The position numbers and the translations under genes were made by a program. From the NCBI RefSeq assembly GCF_001641265.1, contig NW_020167548.1, forward strand, positions 1 through 64,000: a stretch of 64,000 bases of DNA, read 5' to 3'. The stretch is from Pseudogymnoascus destructans. Its lineage: Eukaryota > Ascomycota > Leotiomycetes > Thelebolales > Thelebolaceae. The notes beneath the pieces were generated by a model that ran no database searches, had not been told where the DNA came from, and worked only from the letters and a program-made list of their open reading frames with translations. Shown one piece after another: positions 34,247 to 45,182 of this stretch (positions within the stretch are counted from its first letter, which is position 1; the number at the start of each line of letters is the position of its first letter).

Positions 34247-35801
34247 GGATCTGTCGACATGGATGGAACTGGAACTGTCCGTCTCTCGAGATGAAGCAAA
34301 CTGGTGCCCGACAACCTACTGTATGGACCATATCAACCCTCAATACCACCACTCTAACCCTCCCATACCTTCATTATCAATATACACCACAACCACCTTA
34401 ATTACTGAGCTACGACAATACAACATAATATCTCTCACCAAACCTCCGATTGACGACGACTCAGAGACTCACAACGATCTAATTTATACCCAAATCATAC
34501 TAATCCATCTAGACCTCCTTTCTTTTTCTTTGCTATTTGTATACCTGGACTATTGGGAGCGAGCTGGAATTCTGCAAGCAGGATGATGAAGCTCTTGTGA
34601 AAGGAAGGATGCGCGGACAAAGACAGGGGGGTGGATATGCATATATCCAAATATCCTAACAGCACAGCGGAAGGCGCGACCTATTTGGTGGAGGCGCCAG
34701 TATGGAGCTTGTGGAGGAAGGAGCGAATCCAGTAGGTAGTGTGACTGCATAGGGAAGTCGCAATCAAATAAAACAACTTGCAGTACCCATGGACGAGATA
34801 TAATGTCCCTGGCCATTGCCGCCCTGCCGCGCGTATATCACCTGAATAGCGTCATCTGTTCCTCAAAAGCATGTCACGAGTATAGTGAAGTCAGTCACCT
34901 GCTGAGTAAAAAGCCCGAGAATTGAGTGTGAGTTAGATGGTATTGATGCATATAAGTCCAGGCATCCCAGCCCATCTGTCTGTTCTCTTGTTTTTATGGA
35001 GCAGACGGATGCGTATCTAAGCCCCCGTCCTTGTTGTCTCGATATTCGAGATACACGCACCCAGTTCTCGGTCTATATTACATGGGCCGCTCCTCCGAGC
35101 CCAAAAGCCCTATCCGTCGCGCAATAGCCGATCGAAACGGTGCGGACAATGCTGCTGCACCGTTCTTCGCAACAGCAAGCTATCCAAACCTCCCTCCTCC
35201 ATCTCTCATGTGGCAGTGTCGCCCATCCTGGAACCGGCCCTATGAATTACAACACAAACACACACGAAATAGAAAGGTCGAGGAAGAAAACGGTCAAGTC
35301 TCGATGCCATGCCCTGCGTACTCTATTCGTTTCTGAATTTCCGAATAGAAGATGGTGTGAAAACCGAAGCTGAGCTCAAGAAATGCGCAAGTGGCGGCGG
35401 CGGAGCAGTAAAAAGTGGGTGAAGAAGAAGAAGAAGAAGCCCCTAAAGATGCGTCCGTTTGAATGAAGTTGAAAAGAATCGAAGTAAAAGTAGGGTTGGC
35501 AGAAGAAGGGTTGGTATCAGTCCGTGACCCCTGGCTGAATGTCTCGGAACTGATCCGGATATATCACAAGGCCCGCAGACTGAGACATCGCAACTGTCGC
35601 GGTGCTAGCCGCATTGTGGCAAAAGTTGCATCAGCATCAATTGATCGGCTGGTATTCAAAGTAGTAAAAATGGTGGGTGTATCGTCCCCAATCTCTCATC
35701 TCTGTCCCCTCCCAGTCATGGAGCAGGGTTCATTTCCCCATCAACAAGACTAGGTCCTCGGTATTTTGCGCGTTTTCATCGCGTCCAAGTAGGTACACCG
35801 C
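34247..35801. other. Intergenic, no gene seen
   Basis: About 1.55 kb between the TBC gene and the Q/P-rich gene, both ending here (convergent). Only short open frames without splice context; a GAA microsatellite lies near 35418-35440. Confidence 0.6.
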
Positions 35802-37264
35802 TCATTCTCTCCCCTCTCTCCGCCGGATTTCCTGCTCAGGTGTTCGCTCTTCATAACGCCACTCCGCGCCCCTCTGCTGTTGCTGCTGCTGAGGCATCGG
35901 CAACGGGTGCCTGCCCTCAGAGTGAAGGGTATTCCTCCTCCCGCTCTGCGCCACCTCGACATATCCATAACCCTCAGGAGATCGTGGCGCCGATTCGCCA
36001 TCCTGGAACTGTGCGCGCCGCGCCGGATCTAGCGAACCGCTGCGGTGGGAGTGTGCGCGGCGACGGGCGGGGCCCTGGGAGTAGGGCGGCGAGTGGTGGG
36101 GGTGCCTCGCTGGTGGAGGACCTTGCGCTTTTCGCTTCTTCGGAGGGGATGAAGCGCGGGGCGCTTCTGCTGGGGGTTAGCGTCGTGATCAAAGGGAAAA
36201 CTGCTGGGGGGTTATTCACCTGATGGCGTAGGCGGCTGCGTGCTCGGCGGCGGCGGCGCCTGAGAGGTTGGTGGCTGCCAGTGGTGAAAGTAGATCCCTG
36301 GACTCTGCTGTGGAGAGGGTTCTGAAGGCTGCGTCTGCGACTGAGACTGAGATTGCGGAACGGACTGCAGGATCCGGAAATCGCCTGTGTTTAAGCGCGG
36401 GAGGCCTACGGACTGCGGGGTGCGCGCGAGTGCTGAGGGGCCTGGGAGGGTCCGCGAGCGCGGTGGAGAAGCTGGGTAACCCTGTCCTTGACTTTGTGCA
36501 AAGGGGGTTTGTTGAGTGAGAGAGGCGACGGGCGTCGACGGGACTAGAGCGGGAGCTAGGTGTGAGTGTCCATACGGGTGGGATATTTGTCTATCCTCCC
36601 TCCTTAGCATGGGCGAGGCAGGCTGCGCTGCAGCGAGAGAGTTGGTGGATTGCTGTTGCGGCGGCGGCGGCAACTGCTGGAGCTGCGGCTGTTCCTGCGC
36701 CACGTAGCGCTGCGCCCATTCTAGACCTGCGCTAGGTAGGTTGCCACTGCCCATGCCGGCGAAGACCAATGGAATGAGGTGAGGTGGAATGCCGCCGCTC
36801 AGCGAAGTGCGGATGATATCGTGCTCGGTGCGGCGCTGCTCGAGGCGTAGGGACTCCTGGGCCGTCCTCTCCTCCTCCTGGCGGCGTTTGTCCTCCTCCG
36901 CCTTCGCCTGTAGCCAGGTTCGCATGGAATCCTCGGCACCATGCCATTGTTGCGGCGGCGAGGGTAGCTGGCCAAGCGGCTGCTGTTGCGTCATAGGCTG
37001 TGCGGGAGCTGGCGGCTGTTGGGCGGGCTGGGACTGGGAGGGCTGCGATTGGGAGGAAGGCAGGGCGGGAACGGCGAGATGGGGGAGGCCGCGGTGCGGT
37101 GTAGACATCGAGGGAGGAGTGGTGATCCTGGGCGGCGGAGGGTAGGCGGGCCCGGAGGTTATGAGGGCTGGTGAGAAGCGCGACGTGGATGGCGGTGTGG
37201 GGGGGGAGTAGTCATGGAAGGGTTTGAAGGCGTGGTTCGAGGGCGGTTGCAGGGTGAGTAACAT
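35802..37264 (-). CDS. Gln/Pro-rich putative nuclear protein
   Basis: Exons 36220-37264 and 35802-36166 (donor GTGAAT, acceptor CAG), 1,410 bp, 469 residues. It is a conserved-looking Pezizomycotina protein that I cannot name. Most of it is low complexity (P, Q, S). The one structured island is residues about 105-185: GAEDSMRTWLQAKAEEDKRR, then QEEERTAQESLRLEQRRTEH, then IPPHLIPLVFAGMGSGNLPS, a charged helix likely to form a coiled coil followed by a short hydrophobic segment. Exon 2 begins PRASSPPKKRKAQG, a clear nuclear localisation signal, and ends in a polyglutamine/charged tail. A transcriptional cofactor role is plausible but unproven. Its 5' leader region carries a 36-base poly-G tract. 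Confidence 0.75.
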
Positions 37265-37550
37265 GACGATGGCGCTCTAACGGGACCGGTGTGGTGGGAC
37301 CATGGGTGTGGAAATGGGGGAAAAGTTGGATTATAGTGATAAATAACTACAGGTGTCTCTCGAAGATGTTTGTGAAGAAGCAGAAGAGGCTGGACAAGCA
37401 GCCTTGGTTGGGGGGGGATCAAGGGAAACAGAAAAGAGGGTAGAGAGAAGTGAAAAAAGTCGAAGGTAAAGTGAGTATAAGGAAGAGCAAAACGTTAGAG
37501 TGAGAAAGGAAGGAAGTAGGAGAGAGTTAGAAGCTCTGTTGGTGTTTTTT

Positions 37551-37586
37551 GGGGGGGGGGGGGGGGGGGGGGGGGCGGGGGGGGGG
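37551..37586 (+). repeat. Poly-G tract (25 G, C, 10 G)
   Basis: A near-pure run of 36 bases about 290 bp upstream of the ATG of the minus-strand Q/P-rich gene, so C-rich on that gene's sense strand. Its length in the assembly may be inexact. Confidence 0.95.
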
Positions 37587-37894
37587 ATTTTATGTAAGCC
37601 ACAACACAAGGTAAAGGCCGACTGCGGGGCATGTGGGAGGTGCAGTAGTGGAAAGAAGGAAGTGGGATTACCGTCGTATGGAGAATTAATTTACTTTGGT
37701 ACGGAGTGTGTGGTAAGCAGAGCAGAAGTAATAAGTTAAGTTGACGTTGACGTTAGCAGCCATGCCATATGGGGGGAGGATGCGGCAACAGGGCACAGGG
37801 CAAGGGGCAGTCATTTCGTACAGGACCGGGCGTGAAACGGGGGGTGTAATGAAGGAGTGATGTGAAGCTGGATGGATGATCTGATCGTCTCGAG

Positions 37895-38145
37895 TACGTC
37901 CAATGTATCCCATCGGGGGGCTCTTCTCGCTGGAGACGTCCAATGTATCCCATCGTGTATCCCATCGGGGGCTCTTCTCGCTCGGACGTCCAATGTATCC
38001 CATCGGGGGCTCTTCTCGCTCGAGACGTCCAATATATCCCATCGGGGGCTCTTCTCGCTCGAGACGTCCAATGTATCCCATCTGGGCTCTTCTCGCTCGA
38101 GACGTCCAATATATCCCATCGCGGGGCTCTTCTCGCTCGTCGCTC
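37895..38145 (+). repeat. Six tandem repeats of about 38 bp
   Basis: Units of the form GACGTCCAATGTATCCCATC then GGGGGCTCTTCTCGCTCGA, with the second containing a small internal duplication. AATGTATCCC alternates with AATATATCCC. Frames running through it are repeat translations, not a gene. Confidence 0.93.
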
Positions 38146-38529
38146 GTGGCGCTAGGATTGGGAATGGATTATACATTACTCCGTATACTGGACTTGGAAT
38201 GACGACCATGGACCAAAGCCCAGAAATAGCACAGCCGACTCCCGCGTTTCAGCATGCCGAAAACGAAATCCCCACACGCGAGCTCCGTTTCACATACATC
38301 CGTCACGCCCAACAGATAGAAACCCCTCTCCAGTCTGAAACAATGATGTCTCTGGCAAATCTTCAATGGCGGACTATCGATCTTCCGAGACCTTGTCTTC
38401 AGAGAGCTTTGCACGACACAGAGAGACAGGATTGATAGCGTTGGGAGGTGTTGAGGCGCGTTGAGAGCCTCAACGGGACGAGATGGAGTGGACATGTCGG
38501 ATCTGGAATGCAAGACACGTATGATTGTG

Positions 38530-38647
38530 CTGATTCCGAGGGTTTAGACCTCTCGTTCGACCTCGAGCTTCCAGCTCTGATTCCGAGGGTTTAGACCTCT
38601 TGTTCGACCTCGAGCTTCCAACTCTGATTCCGAGGGTTTAGACCTGA
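38530..38647 (+). repeat. 47-bp direct repeat, two and a half copies
   Basis: CTGATTCCGAGGGTTTAGAC followed by CTCTCGTTCGACCTCGAGCT, at 38530, 38577 and a partial copy at 38624. The rest of 38648-39162 is the AT-richer 5' flank of the next gene with no separate gene seen. Confidence 0.9.
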
Positions 38648-39162
38648 TGGAGGATGGAGATGGAGATGGACGTTGTTGTCTGTGAGTTAACTTAGCCTTA
38701 TCCCAGAGTGACCACCTCGCTCAAAGGGTGCGAGGATCGATGGGAAGCAGAGCGTACGTACTGCTTCATTCTGTCAAAATTGGGGAGTAAAATATAGAAC
38801 CTTAGCATTCTAAGAATTCATTTTTGTTGGCTGTCTCTTTTGATCTTTTATGTTCCTTCTTTTGTCCAGCTCTGTCGGCTGGACTTGATGGACTTGACGC
38901 GACTGGAGCTGAATTTGTGAGGCAAAATAACACTGCTCTATCCAAACACGTTCTTTCCAAATTGGGCAACAGAACCACCAACCTTACAACCACAGATCAA
39001 CAACTCTATCTTGCCTGGTAAGTTAAGCACCTGCATCCTCAACCTCACCTTTCATCTCAGCAACTGCACTTCCCAGTCCCACCACAATCTATAAAATGTT
39101 ACATTTGTTCGCTTTGGTCCAATTTCTGCATCGCTCCTGGTGCTGGCCATCAAAGGCAAACA

Positions 39163-41384
39163 ATGCACCCTTTCCTGAGCGACGACACCAGTGTCAAGAG
39201 AATTAACGGGAAACTCTGTCTAGTTCGCCCCAGCCGTCGAAAAGCGAGAAGCAGCTCATCCTACGACTTGGGACACGTGCTCGGCATTGGCTACAATCTT
39301 CTCAGTGAGGTCTTCGACGGCGTCGCTTTCAGAATGGACAAGGACAAAGCAGAGACTGAGGCCGTGAAGTCTTCTGTGCTTCATCATGTACACGAGCCAA
39401 ATCCGATGGCACCTGCGGTGCCCCCTCCCCAGCCAGGAATATACCAGCAAGGTAACCGCCAGCTTGTCTTGCTCCCCAAAGTTCCTACAGGACATGGACC
39501 GCCGCCGATGATGCACCAAGGCCACTTCGGATACCCACAGCAGCCGTTCATGTATGGTGGCCAGCCACAGATGGTGTCCATGATGGGGAATACGGGATTC
39601 GGCGGCTTCAATTCACAGTATGACAAACCTGCTCCGGCTACTGCGCCTGTGGCTACGCCAACTTCGATCACCGTTACGCGGCACTTGTGCGCAAATTGCG
39701 GGAACTTGAGATCGAGGAAGTATCAGGCCGCACACCCGCTCCAGGCGGGCGATACAGCGCCGGTGTCGTTCTGCAGGAAGTGTGAAAAGGAGTTTAGATC
39801 GACTGATTCAGAGATCGAGATAGAACTTCCACTGAAGAAAAGTAGGAGGCACTACAGAAAGGTGCAGAGGGAGAAGCATATCAAAAAAGTGGTTTATGAG
39901 AAGGATCTGTTTCCGGCGACCCATATTTGCGCCCAGTGCGGCAATCCCAGATCAAGAAAGTACCAGGCGACGCATCCGATCAATGCTGGAGAAACCCCTC
40001 CTGTGTCGTATTGTGGAAAGTGCCAGAAGCAGGTGACGTCGAGCGAGGATAGTGCTGGAAGCGAAGGAGAGACGGTGACATATGTGACCAAGGGAAGAAA
40101 TACGCATGAGACAGACCGAAAATATTATCGAGACCGAAGGCTAAAGGTATGTGTGAAAACCGCGAGCTCCATTACTACAAAGGTATATTATAGGATATTC
40201 ACTGATGCTCTTAAGAATATCTCAAAGAGCACCAATCAACGCCATTACCTCGATCTAGATGGTGAATCTGGCAGCACTGCATCCAAGGTAACGCCAACCA
40301 AATCACCCTTCTCCAGACTCTAATTTTCGGCCAGAAGGTTCGCGCAAGCACGCCCGTGGAGGAATGTATCGTCGTCACCGAGAGGTCAAGCGACCAACGA
40401 CAGAAAGGGCGCCAAAGCCAGCGTCATTTCAAAGGAGATGGCGATGAACTGCAACAATCCCCTCTAGCGGCTATTAGAAAACCAATCAGGCGTAGGTCTA
40501 GCGAGTTGTTGCCAGCAGCTGTGCGGAGAACTGGAAGTTCTTCCCGGCGGAGGACTCGTCGTGGTAAAGCTCAACCACTTTCGGAACACTATGAATACGA
40601 TAGCCAGGAATCTTCAGATTTGGAGGGACTCGCCGAGAAAGCGTATAGGGATTATCTCAGCGACGGCGCACCTCTTCACGAGAGAGATCTCTCACTAGGG
40701 CCCTCGAAACGAAGATCGCCACAGGCACAGGTCCATAGACGAAGAGTGTCAGCGCAAGCTTTGGAGGGTTATCTTTCCGAGGATTCCCTGGCCAGATTCC
40801 GTGAAGCCGCCTCAACCAGACGGAAGGAGCGGGAAAGTTTGCCACCACAAAATGTTCGCAGTGCCCATCCTGGGATTCAAAAAGAGTTGAAGAACCTCAA
40901 AGACGATGAGATGCTTGTTGTCACCGAGCGCTACGTCTACCGGCCACTGAAATCTACATCAGCCGTTGGTGAGTTGAGAGACGAACGGGCGGACCGAGGC
41001 AGAAAACCACATCGAGCTCCACAGAGGCTCATCAGCCAGAATGATGCTGCGGAGTATTTTCCCGAAGAATGGAGTCGGACTAGAAGCCGTACCGGTCGAC
41101 ACACTAGGTATCAGCGAATTCGACCACGCGACCTGGACGGTGCAGCTCTGCCGAGCGGACCAGGGAGCTCTGAAGCAAGCATCGACCAGCTGAGTTACCA
41201 TCAAGGTTTGCATCGAATGATCGAGCACACATAGACAAATGCTAATATAAAACCAGACACAAATATTCGACCACTCCTCCCACCAGCACCAACACCTCCG
41301 AGCGTCTCGACGGCAACCACTGGAAGCGTGGATACATACAGTTACTCCTCACGCGATACGACAGAGTACACTCCCTCTAACTAG
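39163..41384 (+). CDS. Double zinc-ribbon protein, unknown function; coding sense continues past the stop
   Basis: Exons 39163-40287, 40338-41205 and 41257-41384 (GTAACG/AAG, GTTTGC/CAG) give 706 residues. An in-frame 69-bp segment 40147-40215 has GTATGT and a CTGAT branch and is probably a further intron (then 683). Two matching cysteine modules stand at about residues 174-207 and 255-288: CANCGNLRSRKYQAAHP...FCRKC and CAQCGNPRSRKYQATHP...YCGKC, each C-x2-C...C-x2-C. The rest is basic and Ser/Arg-rich with two copies of a VVTER phrase. The start precedes the first open stretch; a later Met (MDKDKAE) is possible. After the TAG at 41382-41384 the same frame stays coding-like through a second TAG (41676-41678) to TGA at 41805-41807, so this copy may be a truncated allele. 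Function unknown. Confidence 0.7.
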
Positions 41385-42269
41385 CCACGTGTCTATCGCC
41401 CTTCTCGTCTCCCGGGCGAGTACCAACCTAGTTCTGACTCCGGTTCATCGCTGCATGCCGCGTCGCCTCCTGTTGCCTCGCCACGGGCTTCGAGACAACA
41501 ACGCTGGCCTACCCGCACGAGCCGCGAATCGCGCAGATACCGCTCGCCATACGTGCGGGATACAAATAGTGGAGGAAGTGAAGGGGCAAGGGTCTCGTCG
41601 CGTAGCCGGTCAAGGGAGAGGGTGGTGTTTTACTCCGAGGGAGAGGAGGAGCCAAGCGATTTAACGGCGAATGATTAGATTGACAAGCGGAGGGTGGCGT
41701 TTGGGCAGAATCAGGTGAGGACGATTAGTAGAGAGTCATTGGCGGCGGAGGGGAGGCGAGAGAGAGAGAGAGGGAGCGGGGAAGGGAGTTTGGGGTTGCA
41801 GGGATGAGATATGGGCACTGAGAGAGGAAAGGGGATACATGGGAGTATGATGAGGAGGGTGGAGATGTGAATATCTGACAGATGAAAGATGCGGTAGAAT
41901 GACAATTGTAATTCTTTAATGCCTCGGGTTTCTACGCTAGCAGTTTCCATCATGCAGAAGGAATGACTTCAGCTCGCATGAATCGTAGTTCCCTCGGGCT
42001 AGAGATGTCGTTCTTGTTTTATGACATGAATATTCTCTCTTATGTGCGAGTTAGACGCTAGCTATACATTTGTTCAGCCGCTAGATCTTCAGCGTAGTCC
42101 CCACGAAGACTCTTATGCCGCACGAGTATGACGGGACTCACATTCTTATGTTGTGGTCTACTATACAGTCACACACTTCCATCAGACTCGAGTCAACGAT
42201 ATAATTTGGTATCAAATCGCAAAACAAGTCTAAACTCCCATATCCACGCTATGCAAAAACCATTGCCAT

Positions 42270-42418
42270 TCAAGCCTTGCTCTTAATCTCCAATGGCGCC
42301 TCTCCACTAGCCAAAAACACATCGGTGTACCCCTCCTCTTGCATGGCGTTGTAGAACGTCTTGCGGTTGTACGGCGTCAGCGCTAGTCCCTCGCGGATCC
42401 TCGTACACCAAATCTGAT
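42270..42418 (-). pseudogene. Truncated last exon of an unrecognised gene
   Basis: An acceptor-like ATATCAG is followed by a 48-codon frame reading IWCTRIREGLALTPYNRKTF and ending YTDVFLASGEAPLEIKSKA. The composition and the neat stop look genuinely coding. Upstream, the sequence changes at once to GC-rich imperfect repeats (42470-42560) and AT-rich DNA with no matching exon, so the rest of the gene has been lost or displaced. The C-terminal SKA resembles a weak peroxisomal signal. I do not recognise the family. Confidence 0.5.
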
Positions 42419-42899
42419 ATGATGACATTAACACTTCAAGCTGCACTTTACTCGTCTTCTAGGTCATCAATTGACTGCCGGAGCGACAGCCGGAGCGACA
42501 GCCGGGTGGCTGTCGGAGTGGCTGTCGAGATGACAGCAGGAGTGGCAGCCGGAGTGGGCCGGACTGGCAGTCGAGGTGGAACGAATATATAAAACGGCCC
42601 TAAGTTAGCATGCTCTACTAACACACAGCATCTATAGGGTCAGGCAGTGTAGTCAGACTACTTTTGACACTACAATTAACTTAGAGATAAGTGGCTTACG
42701 ATTCTAGAAATAGCAGCAATCTTTAATTACCACCTAATGATACACATGGCTTGAAAAAGCTATAGATAATCCTTGCTAATACGTATGAATATACTTTAAT
42801 CAGCCACCTCCTTAATGCAACCTTGCTTGGTGGTTCTACTTCTCCTTATTTGGCCTAATTCTTTATTAGCACATTAGTCACTGCCTGTGTAATGTGCCA

Positions 42900-43431
42900 G
42901 TTTGCCTTAGTCTTTTGTCATACTGACATTCGTTGCACTCAGTTTGCTATCAAACTCAAGAGCGAACTTAGAAATCTCCTCCTCAAACCTACAAGTCACT
43001 ATACATATTTTGGCTTGTCACACCAACAACAAGAGCAATACTACTCAACGATTGCTACAACCCTCTATGATTCATTACACGTCATTGCTCCTTAGTTACT
43101 GGGCCGATATGACCACATAGCATATCTCTACAACCCTCTATGATTCATTACATGACATCACTCCTTAGTTACTGGGCTAATACTACACATGACATATCTC
43201 TATCAACTAGAGGCCTAGGAACATGAACGATAGCTCCAAAAGCTTCTACAACCCTCTATGATTCATTACACGTCATCGCTCCTTAGTTACCCACAAGATT
43301 GGTTAAATTATGACATAATTTGTCTATAGGGGTACTCTGACCTTGGACCTCCTTTCACTTCCTATAGGCTAGGAACCTAGGAGATAGTTCTATGGGATTC
43401 TCTTATGTCGACTACAGTTACCAAGCCTGGT
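42900..43431. repeat. Dispersed repeat R, copy B (inverted relative to copy A)
   Basis: Matches the reverse complement of about 16880-17416. It contains three copies of CAACCCTCTATGATTCATTA (near 43060, 43130 and 43250), where copy A has one, so it expanded internally. It breaks off at ACCAAGCCTGGT, exactly where the LTR of gypsy-C starts, whereas copy A continues; the retroelement therefore inserted into this repeat. Confidence 0.85.
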
Positions 43432-44167
43432 TGTAAGGACACAGGGCACCCAGCTCACAGTAATAGCATATGAGAGTGCGAGTCGGAGGCTAAACGGATG
43501 CTATCCTATAGGTCTACTACGAAGGATACAAAAAAGATGATGGGGAACACCGTCAGTCGATTTTCTCAAGTATCCGAAACCCATCCGACTCGGTTCCGAC
43601 TCGGTTAGGCCACCCAAATGATCACACGTGACCCCGCAGCTACCCGGAGTCTACTCCATAGAATGAGAGACGAGAAGGCATCCTTTGTTACGACGGAACA
43701 AGAAGGCTGGCCAACTACAGGACAGGAAGGAGGGAGGTCGCATGAGACTGGCCCTGGTACCTGGAGGGGCAGCGGGGAATAGTAGTTCCGAAAGTATCAC
43801 GTGACGGACTCGCAGGATGATGAGAAGAGTCCTAAGAGTCCAGGACTCCGAGGACTCGAGTGAGTTTCCAGGAGTCCACTAGGCATGTGACGGACTCGCA
43901 GGATGATGAGAAGAATCCTAAGAGTCCAGGACTCCGAGGACTCGAGTGAGTTCCCAGGAGTCCACTAGGCACGACGCCACTATATAAGTAGATAGTTAGT
44001 TCTTAGATAGGGGCTTCGTGCTCAACTCAATACAGTATTGTTATATACTAGTAACGTGTTACTTGAAGCCTTTGTGTCCAATCCCCTGCCTCCTCTGATA
44101 AGTAAACCTTTACGCAAGAGAACCTCTGTGTCTTCTATCGTTTAGAAGTCAGCGTTACATCCTTACA
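43432..44167 (-). repeat. Gypsy-C 3' LTR, split by a solo LTR
   Basis: Ends TGTAAGGA and TCCTTACA form an 8-bp inverted pair. After removing the inserted solo LTR and one TCCTT copy it is about 257 bp. The polypurine tract of the element reads GGAGGGGGG on the minus strand just inside (44168-44180). Confidence 0.85.
43686..44159 (+). mobile_element. Solo LTR of the gypsy-2 family
   Basis: A 474-bp copy of the gypsy-2 LTR (TGTTACGACGG...GTCAGCGTTACA) flanked by TCCTT at 43681-43685 and 44160-44164. It is longer than the 389-bp gypsy-2 LTRs because an 86-bp block (43801-43886) is tandemly duplicated (43887-43972). LTR-LTR recombination presumably removed the interior. Confidence 0.95.
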
Positions 44168-44577
44168 CTACCCCCCTCCTGAGAGAGTGCTTTGTCCGCA
44201 AGGCACGCGGCTAGTATCATGTCCGCAATGCACGCGGTTAGTATCCTGTCTGCAACGTCTCCGAATCGTCTCCGTATCGTCTCCGTGAACGGAGCGTTTC
44301 TTGTTATCATAATGTTGGCTGGTAATTGCATCCGGAACAACTTCGTTTGTCGTGCGTGTCGGGAAGGTGCTTTGTTTGCCACCGTAGTCATCCCGAGGTG
44401 GTATCGCGTTAGGGTCCGTGTGGCATGTGAAACTGGAGTTCGCTTTTGTTGGATCTCACGTTCGTTCTTGGGGTCCGAAACAGTACCGGAAGGTGTCCGC
44501 TACCCGTTTGAGTAGAATTTTCGTAAAACGTGAAAGAAGAAGTTGCCGCGCTAACCCGATTCGGCATTCATTGTTGT

Positions 44578-44830
44578 TGTTACGATATCAAGTGCGCCTT
44601 GCAGCTCGAGTGGGGGTTCAGGGGTGTGGGGAGCTTTCCAGGGTTGGAGCGAAGTTTTCAGTTGTGGAGTGAATTCTCAGAACTGGTCTCGCTAAAGAGA
44701 ATTCACTCCACAATAGCTGTATATAGATCGAGCCACTGCTCGAGTGCTCCTCTTCTCTTTCCTTTCTTCTCTAGATTGAGTTTAATTCATAATACCCAAC
44801 TGGCGCCCTATGCCTTGGTGAACCGTGACA
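44578..44830 (+). repeat. Gypsy-1 5' LTR
   Basis: TGTTACGATATC...CCGTGACA. Contains a 17-bp perfect inverted repeat (44662-44678 with 44697-44713), a TATA-like TGTATATAG near 44710-44720, and AGATTGAGTTT (44773-44783), complementary to the primer-binding site. Confidence 0.95.
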
Positions 44831-44832
44831 TA

Positions 44833-44843
44833 AAACTCAATCT
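44833..44843 (+). promoter_or_regulatory. Gypsy-1 self-primer binding site
   Basis: AAACTCAATCT, two bases after the LTR, is the exact reverse complement of AGATTGAGTTT at 44773-44783 in the LTR. This is the layout of Tf1/sushi-type self-priming, in which the 5' end of the mRNA primes minus-strand synthesis. No tRNA-like TGG start is seen. Confidence 0.7.
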
Positions 44844-45182
44844 CTCTTATACCTCTTTTCCTGCTCTTTGAGCTGAACCCTCTTCTGAAATCGAAATCGA
44901 AATCCACTCTTTGAAAACCCCAGAACCAGAAACCTTATCCTGAAGTCGATTCCAGGACGATCTCGAGGCAACCTCTCAAAGTTGGCTTTCGACAGTCAGC
45001 TCGACACACACACACCACCTTCGCAAGTCAGACCTTTTACAACGCTCCCTCGACAAGGATATAACTGTGAGGGAAGTGCGCTCCTCTCGAGTGGCTCCTA
45101 CAGCCAACAACTGCACAATAGGGCCTTTGGCAATATGTGTCTGACTTGACGATATAAACCGAAATTGAAATAGCAACTCGCT

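Noticed and set aside
34247..35801. A gene in the 1.5-kb gap (for example frame 35463-35753)
   Set aside because: Short frames with no splice partners, no domain, and a composition like the surrounding DNA.
37753..38435. Open frames with repeated GIHWTSRARRAPD-type peptides
   Set aside because: They are produced by the 38-bp minisatellite on both strands; not a protein gene.
44192..44515. A 107-codon plus-strand frame between the gypsy-C LTR and gypsy-1
   Set aside because: No motif; it lies in the untranslated tail of gypsy-C and could at most be the promoter side of the antisense gene.
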